64,000 nucleotides of DNA from Sphingomonas taxi (lineage in GTDB: Bacteria; Pseudomonadota; Alphaproteobacteria; Sphingomonadales; Sphingomonadaceae). Within the stretch, counting starts at the first letter, position 1, and each line of letters opens with the position of its first letter. The notes beneath the pieces were generated by a model, which saw nothing but the letters and a program-made list of their open reading frames with translations, was not told the origin of the DNA and did no database searches. Positions 45,201 through 52,751 of this stretch are shown one piece after another. The DNA is taken from the NCBI RefSeq assembly GCF_000764535.1, contig NZ_CP009571.1, forward strand, positions 3,281,001 through 3,345,000, written 5' to 3'. The position numbers and the translations under genes are program-made.

Positions 45201-45685
45201 GCGATCCCCGCCGCTTCCTCCAGCATCGCGCGGCGTTCGGCGGGCTTGGCGGCGATCACCGCGCCGATCCGGTTCTGGCTGACCAGCGCCGGGCTGTGCG
45301 CACCGGTCGCGGCATCGGCAAACAGCAGACCGACGTCCTTGGCACGGACGTCGCGGCCGTCGATGCGATAGGCGCTGCCCGCGCCGCGCTCGATGCGGCG
45401 GACGACCTCGCGTTCCTCGCCGTCGGCGCCGTCGAGCAGGATCGAGACCTCGGCGAAATCGCGCGGCGGCCGCGTCGCGGTGCCGGCGAAGATCACGTCC
45501 TCCATCCCCGCGCCGCGCAGCGATTTGGCGCTGTTCTCGCCCATCGTCCAGCGCAGCGCCTCGAGCAAATTGGATTTGCCGCAGCCGTTCGGCCCGACGA
45601 CTCCGGTCAGCCCGCGCTCGATGGCGAGGTCGGCCGGATCGACGAAGCTCTTGAACCCGGCGATGCGGAGCCGCTTGATCTGCAC
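42299..45685 (-). CDS. smc: Chromosome segregation protein SMC
   Basis: An 1128-residue SMC ATPase that organises and segregates the chromosome with ScpA/ScpB. Walker A is GVVGPNGCGKSNLLEALRWTMGE near residue 30. The signature LTLLSGGEQALTAVALIFAL and Walker B ICVLDEVDAPLDD are at the C-terminus. Two long Ala/Arg/Glu-rich coiled coils flank a hinge at roughly residues 500-620. The start is a GTG at 45685 giving VQIKRLRIAGFKSFVDPADL, the usual N-terminus. It is the last gene of a minus-strand cluster with dciA and two DsbA-like genes. Confidence 0.96.
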   Translation of the reverse strand: MQIKRLRIAGFKSFVDPADLAIERGLTGVVGPNGCGKSNLLEALRWTMGENSAKSLRGAGMEDVIFAGTATRPPRDFAEVSILLDGADGEEREVVRRIERGAGSAYRIDGRDVRAKDVGLLFADAATGAHSPALVSQNRIGAVIAAKPAERRAMLEEAAGIAGLHVRRRDAEQKLRATEANLLRLDELIADQDARAAALRRQARAAERYRNLSEQIRIAEARTIFARWREAVAAAEAAKAEAAAAEEAVTAAAAAERTAAAAQHDAAAAVAGARAAALAARDRASEAGHALAALRTEREAAARRVAELAEARARIAEDRAREGTLAADAAAALARLAEEGKALDRAIAAAAEEAPMLAATLADAERDARDAEVALAQGMARQASEAAEARVADAALAAARSRADRAQRDAAQVAQAIAALGDAAPLAAAREEAAGKRRDAAQAADRARTGLAEAEAAERAAIAGRDGAETTRAGARADLAALDSEAAALTKATQRNGRDRLLDHVVPAAGFERALAAALGDDLDVGLDAWTGAAVRPEDPAAPAGSEALAMRVEAPAALARRLAQTFVGADTGQALAVGQRLVTRDGQLRRWDGFVASGSGAAAAERLERLNRLKALAAARPAAVAALETAEAARATVDRTIAAARATAQATRTELTQAETAGRDAERAEDRAASALERLAGQRADLDARAARIADELAEAVADRTRAQATRDALPDGRESDAAVAALARTADQRRGAVAQARERRATLDRAVQANRERLVAAQADGRSWRARAGEAAKRIAEMDKRDATLAATAAEVADRPAALAAAIDAQEADHGAARAAAETAAAAERDAETVLRRAEEAQRRAIETLSQAREARAGTTVRLENHAQRRVELGRLAGERFECPAPVLPERLGFAVTEVRGPAEEAATHDRLTADRERIGPVNLVAERELAELEGASRTNSAERDELGQAVNRLRGSIGTLNREGRQRLLAAFAAVDGHFRRLFSTLFDGGAAHLELVDSDDPLEAGLEILAQPPGKRLQSLTLLSGGEQALTAVALIFALFLTNPAPICVLDEVDAPLDDANIERFCDLLDRMSRETDTRYLIVTHNAVTMSRMHRLFGVTMVERGVSRLVSVDLGGATSLLAAE

Positions 45686-45730
45686 GCTGTCCGGGTGCCG
45701 TTTATGGCGCGCCGTTGCAAGAGGGGGGCG

Positions 45731-45976
45731 CGAAGGCGCGAGGGGAAGAAGATGGGTTCGCGCAGAGGCGCAGAGACGCAGAGGGGGCACGCCCGCCTCT
45801 CTCCCCTCGCAGCCCCCTCGCCGTTCGCCCTGAGCCTGTCGAAGGGCAGGTGAGACTCAAGCCCTTCGACAAGCTCAGGGCAAACGGGCGTGGCGGTCGC
45901 AAAGGCCGACCACCAAGCATCCCCTCTGCGTCTCTGCGCCTCTGCGCGAAAACTCTTCTTCTCCGCGCCGCCGCGC
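45731..45976. repeat. Nested inverted repeats: family A element containing family B element
   Basis: The 296-bp gap upstream of smc contains no gene. Outer arms 45757-45785 and 45922-45950 are a perfect 29-bp inverted repeat (TTCGCGCAGAGGCGCAGAGA and on). Flanking GCGCGAAGGCGCGAGG and its rough complement extend the outer pairing. Inside lies a second palindrome, 45822-45846 against 45862-45886, the same 25-bp element found at 42216-42280 with two differences. Confidence 0.9.
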
Positions 45977-45981
45977 GAGAT

Positions 45982-46710
45982 TTAAGCCCCCGCCGCCTTC
46001 AGCAACGGCTCGAGCTGCCCCCAGCTCAGCGCGTCGATCTTCTTGCCGTTGAGGATCAGCGTCGGCGTGCCGGTGACGGTGCCGTCGGCGCTCTTGTCCT
46101 GCGTCTGCTTGGTCCAGCGGTCGATCTGCTTCATGTCGGCGAGGCAGGTGCGTGCCTTCGCTTCAGGGATGCCGCGCTGCTTGGCGAAGTCGACCAGCCC
46201 CATCTGCTCGGCCATGATGCGGATTGCGTCGACCGGCTTGGCGGTCTGCAATTGCTGCTGCATCGGCTGCGGCATCGCCTGCAGCTTGGTGTTGAAGCCC
46301 TCCTGCGCCTGATACATCTGCTCGAGGATCGGGAAGAAGGTCGAAGGATCGGTGCAATTGCCGAGCAGCGCCGGCGGCAGATCGGGCGCGCCGTGGACCA
46401 GGAACTCGCGATATTCGAAGCTGACCTTGCCGGTCTTCACATATTTGTCGAGCAGCGGCGCGAAGCCTTCGCGCGCGAGCGCGCCGCAGGTCGGGCACAG
46501 GCGCGAGCCATATTCGACCAGCTTGATCGGCGCGTTGGGATTGCCGACGATCGTCCCCTCGGCGGTGCGCGCCGCGGTCTCGGTCCAGCTCTGCCCGGCG
46601 GGTGCGGCGACCGCCGCGGCGGGGCTGGCGGGTGCGGTCGGCGTTCCCGCCTCCTTTGAGCAGCCGGCCAGTGCCAGCGGGAGGACGAGAAGCGACGCAA
46701 GCATTTTCAT
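45982..46710 (-). CDS. DsbA-family thioredoxin-fold lipoprotein
   Basis: A 242-residue periplasmic thiol oxidoreductase. The lipoprotein signal ends LPLALAGCSK, so it is probably lipid-anchored by Lgt/Lsp. The thioredoxin fold carries the active site LCPTCGAL (CPTC) after APIKLVEYGSR, and the cis-Pro region is GTVTGTPTLILNGK. It belongs to the thioredoxin_4/BdbD-like group. The ATG at 46710 follows GGAG. It is 27 bp from a second DsbA-like gene and lies upstream of smc. Confidence 0.9.
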   Translation of the reverse strand: MKMLASLLVLPLALAGCSKEAGTPTAPASPAAAVAAPAGQSWTETAARTAEGTIVGNPNAPIKLVEYGSRLCPTCGALAREGFAPLLDKYVKTGKVSFEYREFLVHGAPDLPPALLGNCTDPSTFFPILEQMYQAQEGFNTKLQAMPQPMQQQLQTAKPVDAIRIMAEQMGLVDFAKQRGIPEAKARTCLADMKQIDRWTKQTQDKSADGTVTGTPTLILNGKKIDALSWGQLEPLLKAAGA

Positions 46711-46737
46711 CGGGTTACGCTCCATATATCTGGCCAC

Positions 46738-47415
46738 TTATTTCGCGCCCTTGGCGCGCAGGACGGGTTCGAGCTTGTCCCAGCCGGCGGGCGGCTGGAG
46801 TTCGCCGTTGAGGTAGAAGGTCGGCGTGCTGCGCACCTCGACCGGCGCGTCGCCGGTCATCGCGGTGATCCGCGCCACTTCGGCCTTGTCGGCGAAACAG
46901 GCGTTGATCCTCGCCGGCGTCAGCCCGCGCGCGCGCATCGCCGCGGTCAGCCCGGCGGCCTCCATATAGGCGCGCGCCTGGTCGAGCAGCGGCTTGGCGT
47001 CGATGTCGGGATGCGCCTGCTGGTACGTGCCCGATTTGGGCAGCCACGTCGCCTGCGTCGCGAAGATCATCGCATGCGCCGCGCCGAAGCCGTGTGGCCC
47101 CGCACACCGCGCGAGGATCGCCGCGCCGAGATCGGCCGGATCGCGGATCAGATGGCGATATTCGAGGCTGACCTTGCCCGAGCGGATCATCTGCCCCTTG
47201 AGCACCGGTGCGCTCTCATTGGCGAAATCGGCGCAATGCGAACAGGTGTAGCTGCCATATTCGACCAGCTTGATCGGCGCGGCGGGGTTGCCGAAAACAT
47301 AGGCGCCCTTGGCGGTCGGCCGGGCGACCTGGCTCCAGTCGGTCGCCGGCGCGGCGGCGAGCAGCAAGGCGACGGCGGGAACGAAGCGCAGGCGGTGGGG
47401 CATGACAGGGCTCAT
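46738..47415 (-). CDS. DsbA-family thioredoxin-fold protein
   Basis: A 225-residue exported oxidoreductase with signal peptide (FVPAVALLLAAAPATDW). The active site is TCSHCADF (CSHC) within APIKLVEYGSYTC, and the cis-Pro loop is VEVRSTPTFYLNGE. It is clearly paralogous to the next gene, sharing the APIKLVEYGS segment. The ATG at 47415 overlaps the stop of dciA (ATGA). An alternative start is the ATG at 47403. It probably introduces disulfides and is recycled by DsbB. Confidence 0.9.
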   Translation of the reverse strand: MSPVMPHRLRFVPAVALLLAAAPATDWSQVARPTAKGAYVFGNPAAPIKLVEYGSYTCSHCADFANESAPVLKGQMIRSGKVSLEYRHLIRDPADLGAAILARCAGPHGFGAAHAMIFATQATWLPKSGTYQQAHPDIDAKPLLDQARAYMEAAGLTAAMRARGLTPARINACFADKAEVARITAMTGDAPVEVRSTPTFYLNGELQPPAGWDKLEPVLRAKGAK

Positions 47416-47924
47416 CCTATCTTGGGAATGCCGCGGGTGGCGTGGACCCCGGCGGCGAGCGATTCGAGCACCGCGCGCAATTCGGGATCGGCGATCGCCT
47501 TCAGCCCGTCGCCGATCTCGGCGGGGGCGGGCTTGAGCGCCGTCGGCGCGCTGCGCGGCATCGGCTTGGCGACCTCGCCCTGGCGGATCGTCAGCCGCGC
47601 CACCGCGGCATAGCCGAAGAAGCGGTTGACCCGCTCGACGATCTCGGGCGCGATATGCTGCATCATCGGCGCATGCGCACCGCGCACGACGATGGTCAGC
47701 ACGCCCTCGGCCTTCTTGCCCGGCGGGAAGCGCAGCGATTCGGGTGCGGAGGCGGCGGCCCAGCGGGTGCCGACGATCTCCGGCCAGCGCGTCACCAGCG
47801 CGCTCTGCACGAAGCCGAATCGCTTGAAGGCGGCGCCATGGATCGCGGGCAGCAATTCGCTGACCGCGCGGGCGCGGTTCTGGCGGGGGGGCTCGACATC
47901 GGGGGCGCGGACGCGCTTGCTCAT
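47412..47924 (-). CDS. dciA: DUF721/DciA-like helicase-loading protein
   Basis: A 170-residue protein of the DUF721 family, the ancestral bacterial loader of the DnaB replicative helicase. The conserved KH-like core includes VTRWPEIVGTRWAAASAPESLRF and LTIVVRGAHAPMMQHIAPEIVERVNRFFGYAAVARL. The C-terminal part is variable, as usual. The ATG at 47924 (MSKRVRAPD) is 26 bp from the divergent mutY start. The stop overlaps the first DsbA-like gene. Confidence 0.88.
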   Translation of the reverse strand: MSKRVRAPDVEPPRQNRARAVSELLPAIHGAAFKRFGFVQSALVTRWPEIVGTRWAAASAPESLRFPPGKKAEGVLTIVVRGAHAPMMQHIAPEIVERVNRFFGYAAVARLTIRQGEVAKPMPRSAPTALKPAPAEIGDGLKAIADPELRAVLESLAAGVHATRGIPKIG

Positions 47925-47950
47925 CGGCGGTCCCATGCCATAGCCAAGTC

Positions 47951-49003
47951 GTGGACGCTACTCGCTCTTATCCCGACCCCGCGGCGATTTCCCCGGCGCT
48001 GCTCGCCTGGTACGATCGCCATCGCCGTGTGCTGCCATGGCGCGCGCTGCCCGGCGAAACGCCCGATCCCTATCGCGTCTGGCTGTCGGAGGTGATGCTG
48101 CAACAGACGACGGTCGCCGCGGTGCGGCCGCGATTCGCGGCGTGGGTGGCGCGCTGGCGCGATTTCGCCAGCCTCGCCGCCGCCGACGATGCCGAGGTCA
48201 TGGCCGCCTGGGCGGGGCTCGGTTATTACGCCCGCGCGCGCAATCTGGTCGCTGCGGCGAAGGCGGTGGTCGCCGATCACGGCGGCGTCTTCCCGCAGGA
48301 CGAGGCGGTGCTGCGCACGCTGCCGGGACTCGGCGCCTATACTGCCGCGGCGGTGGCGGCGATCGCCTTCGGCAAGCGCGCGGTGGTGGTCGATGCCAAT
48401 GTCGAGCGCGTCGTCGCGCGGCTGTTCGCAATCCGCACGCCTTTGCCCGGCGCCCGCGTCGCGATCCGCGCCGCCGCCGACCGGATCACCCCCGACACGC
48501 GTGCCGGCGATTTCGCGCAGGCGATGATGGACCTTGGCTCGGGCATCTGCACGCCGAAGGCACCATCCTGCCTGCTCTGCCCGCTCGAACCGGAATGTCT
48601 TGGCGTGCGCGAGGGCGCGCCCGAGGCGCTGCCGGTCAAGGCGAGGAAGAAGGCCAAGCCGCAACGCTACGGCACGATCTTCTGGGTCGAACGCGACGGC
48701 AGCGTGCTGCTCGTCACTCGGCCGGACAAGGGATTGCTCGGCGGGATGCGTGCGCTGCCGACCGGGCCTTGGGTCGAGGCGCCGCCGGGGCTCGCCGATG
48801 CGCCGCTCGCCGCCGACTGGGAGATGCGCAACGTCACGGTGGCGCATGGCTTCACCCATTTCGACCTGCAACTGGCGCTTGCCGTCGCCCGGACGGACGC
48901 GCATCAGGCGGGCGAATGGTGGCCGATCGCGGAACTGGACCGCGCCGGCCTGCCGACGGTGTTCGCCAAGGCCGCGGCGGCGGTGCTGAGGAGAGACGGA
49001 TGA
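47951..49003 (+). CDS. mutY: A/G-specific adenine DNA glycosylase
   Basis: Removes adenine paired with 8-oxoguanine. 350 residues. The catalytic Glu is in SEVMLQQTTV, the helix-hairpin-helix is LPGLGAYTAAAVAAIAFGK, and the conserved Asp is in VVVDANVERV. The [4Fe-4S] ligands are CTPKAPSCLLCPLEPEC (C-x6-C-x2-C-x5-C). The C-terminal NUDIX-like 8-oxoG recognition domain includes GLLGGMRALPTGPW and HGFTHFDL. The start is a GTG at 47951. It overlaps the next gene start (ATGA). Confidence 0.95.
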   Translation: MDATRSYPDPAAISPALLAWYDRHRRVLPWRALPGETPDPYRVWLSEVMLQQTTVAAVRPRFAAWVARWRDFASLAAADDAEVMAAWAGLGYYARARNLVAAAKAVVADHGGVFPQDEAVLRTLPGLGAYTAAAVAAIAFGKRAVVVDANVERVVARLFAIRTPLPGARVAIRAAADRITPDTRAGDFAQAMMDLGSGICTPKAPSCLLCPLEPECLGVREGAPEALPVKARKKAKPQRYGTIFWVERDGSVLLVTRPDKGLLGGMRALPTGPWVEAPPGLADAPLAADWEMRNVTVAHGFTHFDLQLALAVARTDAHQAGEWWPIAELDRAGLPTVFAKAAAAVLRRDG

Positions 49004-50325
49004 AGCGCAACATGATCGCCGGACTGGCCCTCGTCGCCCTCGCCGCCACCGCCGCGATCGGCGGGCAGGCGCTGCAACCGCCCGCCCCGACGACGCAGAC
49101 CGCCGCGCTGCCGCAGACGCAGGCGCTGTTCGACGGTTATGTCCGCGACGGCAAGATGCCCGGCATCGTCGCGGCGTTCGGCGTCGGCGACCGGCCGACC
49201 TGGTTCGTCTCGGCGGGCCGCCTGTCGACCAAGGCGGAGGCCGCGCCGGCGACGCCGGACAGCCTGTGGCGCGTCTATTCGATGACCAAGCCGGTCACCG
49301 CGATGGCGGCGATGATCCTGATCGAGGAGGGCAAGATCGGCCTCGACGACCCCGTCGCGAAATATATCCCCGCCTTCGCGACGATGAGGGTCGCGACCAG
49401 CCCCGAGACGAGCCTCGCCAGCGTCCCCGCGGAGCGGCCGATCACGATCCGCATGCTGCTGACGCACACTTCGGGCCTCACCTACAACATCATCGCCAAA
49501 GGCGCGCTGCTCAAGGAATACGAACGGCTCGGCATCCTCCCCGCCGAGGTCAGCGCCAGCGTCGAACCGGCGATGCGCCGCACCCGCGCGCCGACGCTCG
49601 CCGCATTCGCCGACCGGGTCGCGCAGGCGCCGCTGATCGCGCAGCCGGGGACGGCGTGGAATTATTCGGTCGGCCTCGACGTCATGGGCCGGGTTATCGA
49701 GGTCGCCGGCGGCATGCCGTTCGACCGCTTCGTCGACACGCGCATCTTCGCGCCGCTCCGCATGACGTCGAGCTTCTGGACCGTGCCGCGGTCGCAGGCG
49801 CGCCGGCTCGCGACCAATTACGCCTTCACCGGCGACGCGCTGGTGCCGCTCGATCCCGCCGCGACCTCGGTCTATCTCCAGCCGCCGAGCTTCCCCTATG
49901 GCGGCGCCGGGCTGGTGATGTCGGCGCGCGATTACGACCGCTTCCTCCACATGCTCGCCGACGAAGGCACGCTCGACGGCGTGCGGATCATGAAGCCCGA
50001 AACGGTGCGGCTCGCCATGTCCAACCTGCTCCCCGCCGGCGTGACCTTCGGCGGGGTCGGCGGCGCCACCGGTGGCGCCACCGCGCGGGCGACGCCGATG
50101 GGCTATGGCGCGGGCGGCTCGGTCTATCTCGCCGACGGGCCGGGCGGCATGCCGTCGAAGGGCACCTATGGCTGGGGCGGTGCCGCGGGCACGGTCGCCT
50201 TCGTCGATCCCGTGAAGAAGGTACGTGGTACGATCATGGTCAATTACTTTCCCGCCGATCGCTGGCCGCTGCGCCAGGAGGCGGTCGCCGCCTTCGCCGC
50301 CGACATGGCGCGCTTCCGCCGATGA
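49000..50325 (+). CDS. Serine beta-lactamase-like hydrolase (class C/esterase family)
   Basis: A 441-residue exported serine hydrolase of the beta-lactamase/PBP fold. A signal peptide (MIAGLALVALAATAAIGG) is followed by the nucleophile motif SMTK (S94, K97), a Tyr motif WNYSVGLDVMGR and the closing strand GAAGTVAFVDP. Such proteins are more often esterases or D-aminopeptidases than true beta-lactamases. It overlaps mutY and is overlapped by nudC, a three-gene coupled run. Confidence 0.88.
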   Translation: MKRNMIAGLALVALAATAAIGGQALQPPAPTTQTAALPQTQALFDGYVRDGKMPGIVAAFGVGDRPTWFVSAGRLSTKAEAAPATPDSLWRVYSMTKPVTAMAAMILIEEGKIGLDDPVAKYIPAFATMRVATSPETSLASVPAERPITIRMLLTHTSGLTYNIIAKGALLKEYERLGILPAEVSASVEPAMRRTRAPTLAAFADRVAQAPLIAQPGTAWNYSVGLDVMGRVIEVAGGMPFDRFVDTRIFAPLRMTSSFWTVPRSQARRLATNYAFTGDALVPLDPAATSVYLQPPSFPYGGAGLVMSARDYDRFLHMLADEGTLDGVRIMKPETVRLAMSNLLPAGVTFGGVGGATGGATARATPMGYGAGGSVYLADGPGGMPSKGTYGWGGAAGTVAFVDPVKKVRGTIMVNYFPADRWPLRQEAVAAFAADMARFRR

Positions 50326-51194
50326 CCCCCGGCTTCACCGGCGGCACGCTCGACCGTGCCGATGCGCTGCGCCACGATCCCGTCGCGCTCGCCGCCAAGC
50401 TCGACGGCAACGCCCGCGTGCTCGCGCTCGACGGGCTGATGCCGGAGGTCACCGCCGACGGCCTGCTCGCCTGGACCTCGCTCGCCGCGGTGCCCGAGGG
50501 GGCGGAGACGATCCTGCTCGGTCTCGACGGCGCCGGCCGCGCGCATGTCGTCGTCGTCCCGCCCGCGGGGACCGAGGGGACCGCGCCGGCGATGCGCTCG
50601 CCGGCGTTGATGGCGGTGCTCGCCGCGTTGCAGCCCGGCGAGGCGGCGACCTATGCCGCGGCGCGCAGCCTGCTCGACTGGCACGCCCGCCACCGCTTCT
50701 GCGCGCGCTGCGGATCGACCACGCATCCGTTCCGCGCCGGCTGGGGGCGGCAATGCGACGCCTGCGGCACCGAACATTTCCCGCGCGTCGACCCGGTCGT
50801 CATCATGATCGCCGAACATGACGGCCGCGCCCTGCTCGGCCGCGGCAAGGGCTGGCCGGAGGGCCGCTATTCGGCGCTCGCCGGTTTCCTCGAACCCGCC
50901 GAATCGATCGAGGAGGCGGTCGCCCGCGAGATCCACGAGGAAGCCGGCGTGCGCGTCGGCAACGTCCGCTACGTCGCCAGCCAGCCTTGGCCCTTCCCCT
51001 CGTCGCTGATGATCGCCTGTATCGGCGAGGCGGAGGACGATGCGATCACGCTCGACACCAACGAGCTGGAGGATGCGATGTGGGTCCCGCGCGACATGGT
51101 CCGCGCGGTGCTGGCCGGCGAGCCCGGCCCGTTCCTGCCGCCGCCGCCGTACGCGATCGCGCACACGCTGCTGACGGTGTGGGCCAACTCTTAA
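50322..51194 (+). CDS. nudC: NAD(+) diphosphatase / RNA decapping hydrolase NudC
   Basis: Splits NAD(H) to NMN and AMP and removes NAD caps from RNA. 290 residues. The N-terminal domain is followed by a zinc ribbon (FCARCGS and QCDACGTEHFPR), the Nudix box GFLEPAESIEEAVAREIHEE and the NudC-specific SQPWPFPSSLM motif. The ATG overlaps the beta-lactamase-like gene stop. A family D inverted repeat starts one base after the stop codon and probably serves as its terminator. Confidence 0.95.
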   Translation: MTPGFTGGTLDRADALRHDPVALAAKLDGNARVLALDGLMPEVTADGLLAWTSLAAVPEGAETILLGLDGAGRAHVVVVPPAGTEGTAPAMRSPALMAVLAALQPGEAATYAAARSLLDWHARHRFCARCGSTTHPFRAGWGRQCDACGTEHFPRVDPVVIMIAEHDGRALLGRGKGWPEGRYSALAGFLEPAESIEEAVAREIHEEAGVRVGNVRYVASQPWPFPSSLMIACIGEAEDDAITLDTNELEDAMWVPRDMVRAVLAGEPGPFLPPPPYAIAHTLLTVWANS

Positions 51195-51195
51195 A

Positions 51196-51337
51196 TCCTC
51201 CCCCGCCAGGGGGAGGTGGCAGCGCGAAGCGCTGACGGAGGGGGAGGAAAGGGTGGGAGCCAGGTGATCGAGCGTCTCCCCGTCCTCCCCCTCCGTCACG
51301 CCTTCGGCGCGCCACCTCCCCTTGGCGGGGGAGGATT
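51196..51337. repeat. Inverted-repeat element (family D, CCTCCCCCGCCAGGGGGAGG type)
   Basis: The left arm 51196-51248 contains a small hairpin (CCTCCCCCGCCAGGGGGAGG), then GTGGCAGCGCGAAGCGCTGA and CGGAGGGGGAGG. The right arm 51283-51337 repeats these in reverse complement with a few changes. It fills the convergent gap between nudC and the GH130 gene. A single left-arm copy at 55323-55376 has become part of the LacI-type gene. Confidence 0.9.
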
Positions 51338-51342
51338 TGGAC

Positions 51343-52653
51343 TCACCGCATCGCCGCGACCAGCTCGTCGAGCGAGGCGATCGCGAAGCTCGTCATGTCG
51401 TCGGCGAGCGCATAGGGCAGCAGCAGCGTCCGACCGCGCACCAGCGCGCCGCACGAATAGACGACGTTGGGCACATAGCCGTCCCACGTCTCGCCGTCCG
51501 GCGCGATCAGCGGTTCGGGCAGCCGCCCCAGCACCTTGGTCGGATCGTCGCGGTCGAGCAGCGCGGCGCCGATGCAATAGCTGCGCACCATGCCCACGCC
51601 ATGGGTCAGCACCAGCCAGCCCTCTTCGATCTCGATCGGCGAGCCGCAATTGCCGATCTGGATGAACTCCCACGGATATTCCGGCGTCATGATCCGCACC
51701 GGATCGGGCCAGGCGAGCGGCGTGTCGCTCTTGGCGAACCACAGATTCTCGTTGTCGTGGCGGAACAGCGCGGCGAACTGGCCGTCGATCTTGCGCGGGA
51801 ACAACGCCATGCCCTTGCCGCTCGCCACCGCGCCGTCGACGGGGTGCATGTGGAACAGGCGGAAATCGTCGGTCTGCAACACCTCCTGCCGCGCGCCCTG
51901 GCCGCCGACCGCGGTATAGGTGCCGATATAGGTCTCGCGCCCGTCCTCGTCGCAGAAATGGGCGAGGCGCAGATCCTCGATGCCGCGGTTCTGGCTCTCG
52001 ACGACCGGGAACAGCACCGTCTCCGACGGCTCGCGCGCATCGCGACAATTGAGCTGGACGAGCGCCTTGGCGCCGATCTCGCGAACCAGTTCGATCGACG
52101 GCTCCTCGATCACCGGCGGCACGCCCTGCCGGCTCGGCGTGTCGATGACGAGGTCGTCGTCCGCCGGACCCCAGGTGCCGGTGCGGAAGGTGACCGACGA
52201 CAGATGCCCCTCGCCGATGCCGCGCAGCGACAGCACGAAGCGGATCGCGCCCTCGGCGCAGCCGCTCTGGTCGGGATGCGGCACGATGCTCGGGTTGAAC
52301 AGCGCCGCCGCCTCGAACGAATATTCGGCGCTGAAATAGGCGCCGACCAGCATCCTGCGCGATTCCGACAGTCCGGCATCGAGCTTCAGCGGCTCGGCGA
52401 CCTCGTCGAAGCGGCGCAGCAACAGTCCGGGGATCTCGCGATGCCGCGATCCCAGCCCCTCGACGACGACCGCGACCAGCTCCTCGATCTCCGCATCGGA
52501 CATCGCCAGCATCCGTTCGACGATCCGGTCGCCGCGCGGCGCCCCCTCGATGCGGAACGGATCGGGGTCCTCGGGCAGGAACGGGCGGATGACGGTGCGC
52601 TTGGGATCGGGGAGCAGCGTCGGTTCGAGATGACGCACGAAGGAAGCGGCCAA
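51343..52653 (-). CDS. GH130-family glycoside phosphorylase/hydrolase (mannoside-acting)
   Basis: A 436-residue cytoplasmic enzyme with no signal peptide, of the GH130 beta-mannoside phosphorylase family. Propeller segments include SFEAAALFNPSIVPHPDQ, ALFRHDNENLWFAKS, GNCGSPIEIEEGWLVLTHGVG and DGYVPNVVYSCGALVRG, with the acidic residue region FNPSIV typical of family members. It probably cleaves beta-mannosyl disaccharides with phosphate. It lies 98 bp downstream of the uxuB-type gene on the same strand. Confidence 0.85.
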   Translation of the reverse strand: MAASFVRHLEPTLLPDPKRTVIRPFLPEDPDPFRIEGAPRGDRIVERMLAMSDAEIEELVAVVVEGLGSRHREIPGLLLRRFDEVAEPLKLDAGLSESRRMLVGAYFSAEYSFEAAALFNPSIVPHPDQSGCAEGAIRFVLSLRGIGEGHLSSVTFRTGTWGPADDDLVIDTPSRQGVPPVIEEPSIELVREIGAKALVQLNCRDAREPSETVLFPVVESQNRGIEDLRLAHFCDEDGRETYIGTYTAVGGQGARQEVLQTDDFRLFHMHPVDGAVASGKGMALFPRKIDGQFAALFRHDNENLWFAKSDTPLAWPDPVRIMTPEYPWEFIQIGNCGSPIEIEEGWLVLTHGVGMVRSYCIGAALLDRDDPTKVLGRLPEPLIAPDGETWDGYVPNVVYSCGALVRGRTLLLPYALADDMTSFAIASLDELVAAMR

Positions 52654-52690
52654 GGGGGACCCTCCGGATGGAGTTGCGCCGGCGGCTGCC

Positions 52691-52717
52691 GGCTTCGCGC
52701 ATCAGACGCGCGAAGCC
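52691..52717. terminator. Stem-loop between uxuB-type and GH130 genes
   Basis: GGCTTCGCGC and GCGCGAAGCC form a perfect 10-bp stem with a 7-base loop. It lies in the 98-bp gap between two minus-strand genes. There is no T tract after it on that strand, so it may be an mRNA processing or partial termination signal, not a strong intrinsic terminator. Confidence 0.45.
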
Positions 52718-52751
52718 GAAGCCCGGGTCCATTCATACTAAAGGCTTTGCG

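Noticed and set aside
42392..45853. Several long plus-strand frames opposite smc
   Set aside because: Arg-rich shadows of the Ala/Glu/Arg coiled-coil codons of SMC; no independent motif.
49000..50325. Calling this a resistance beta-lactamase
   Set aside because: The SMTK fold signature is shared with esterases and peptidases. Context (mutY, nudC) gives no resistance link, so only the fold is claimed.
51196..51337. Possible CRISPR or tandem array because of repeated GC-rich words
   Set aside because: The units are paired inverted arms at scattered sites, with no regular spacer spacing and no cas genes.
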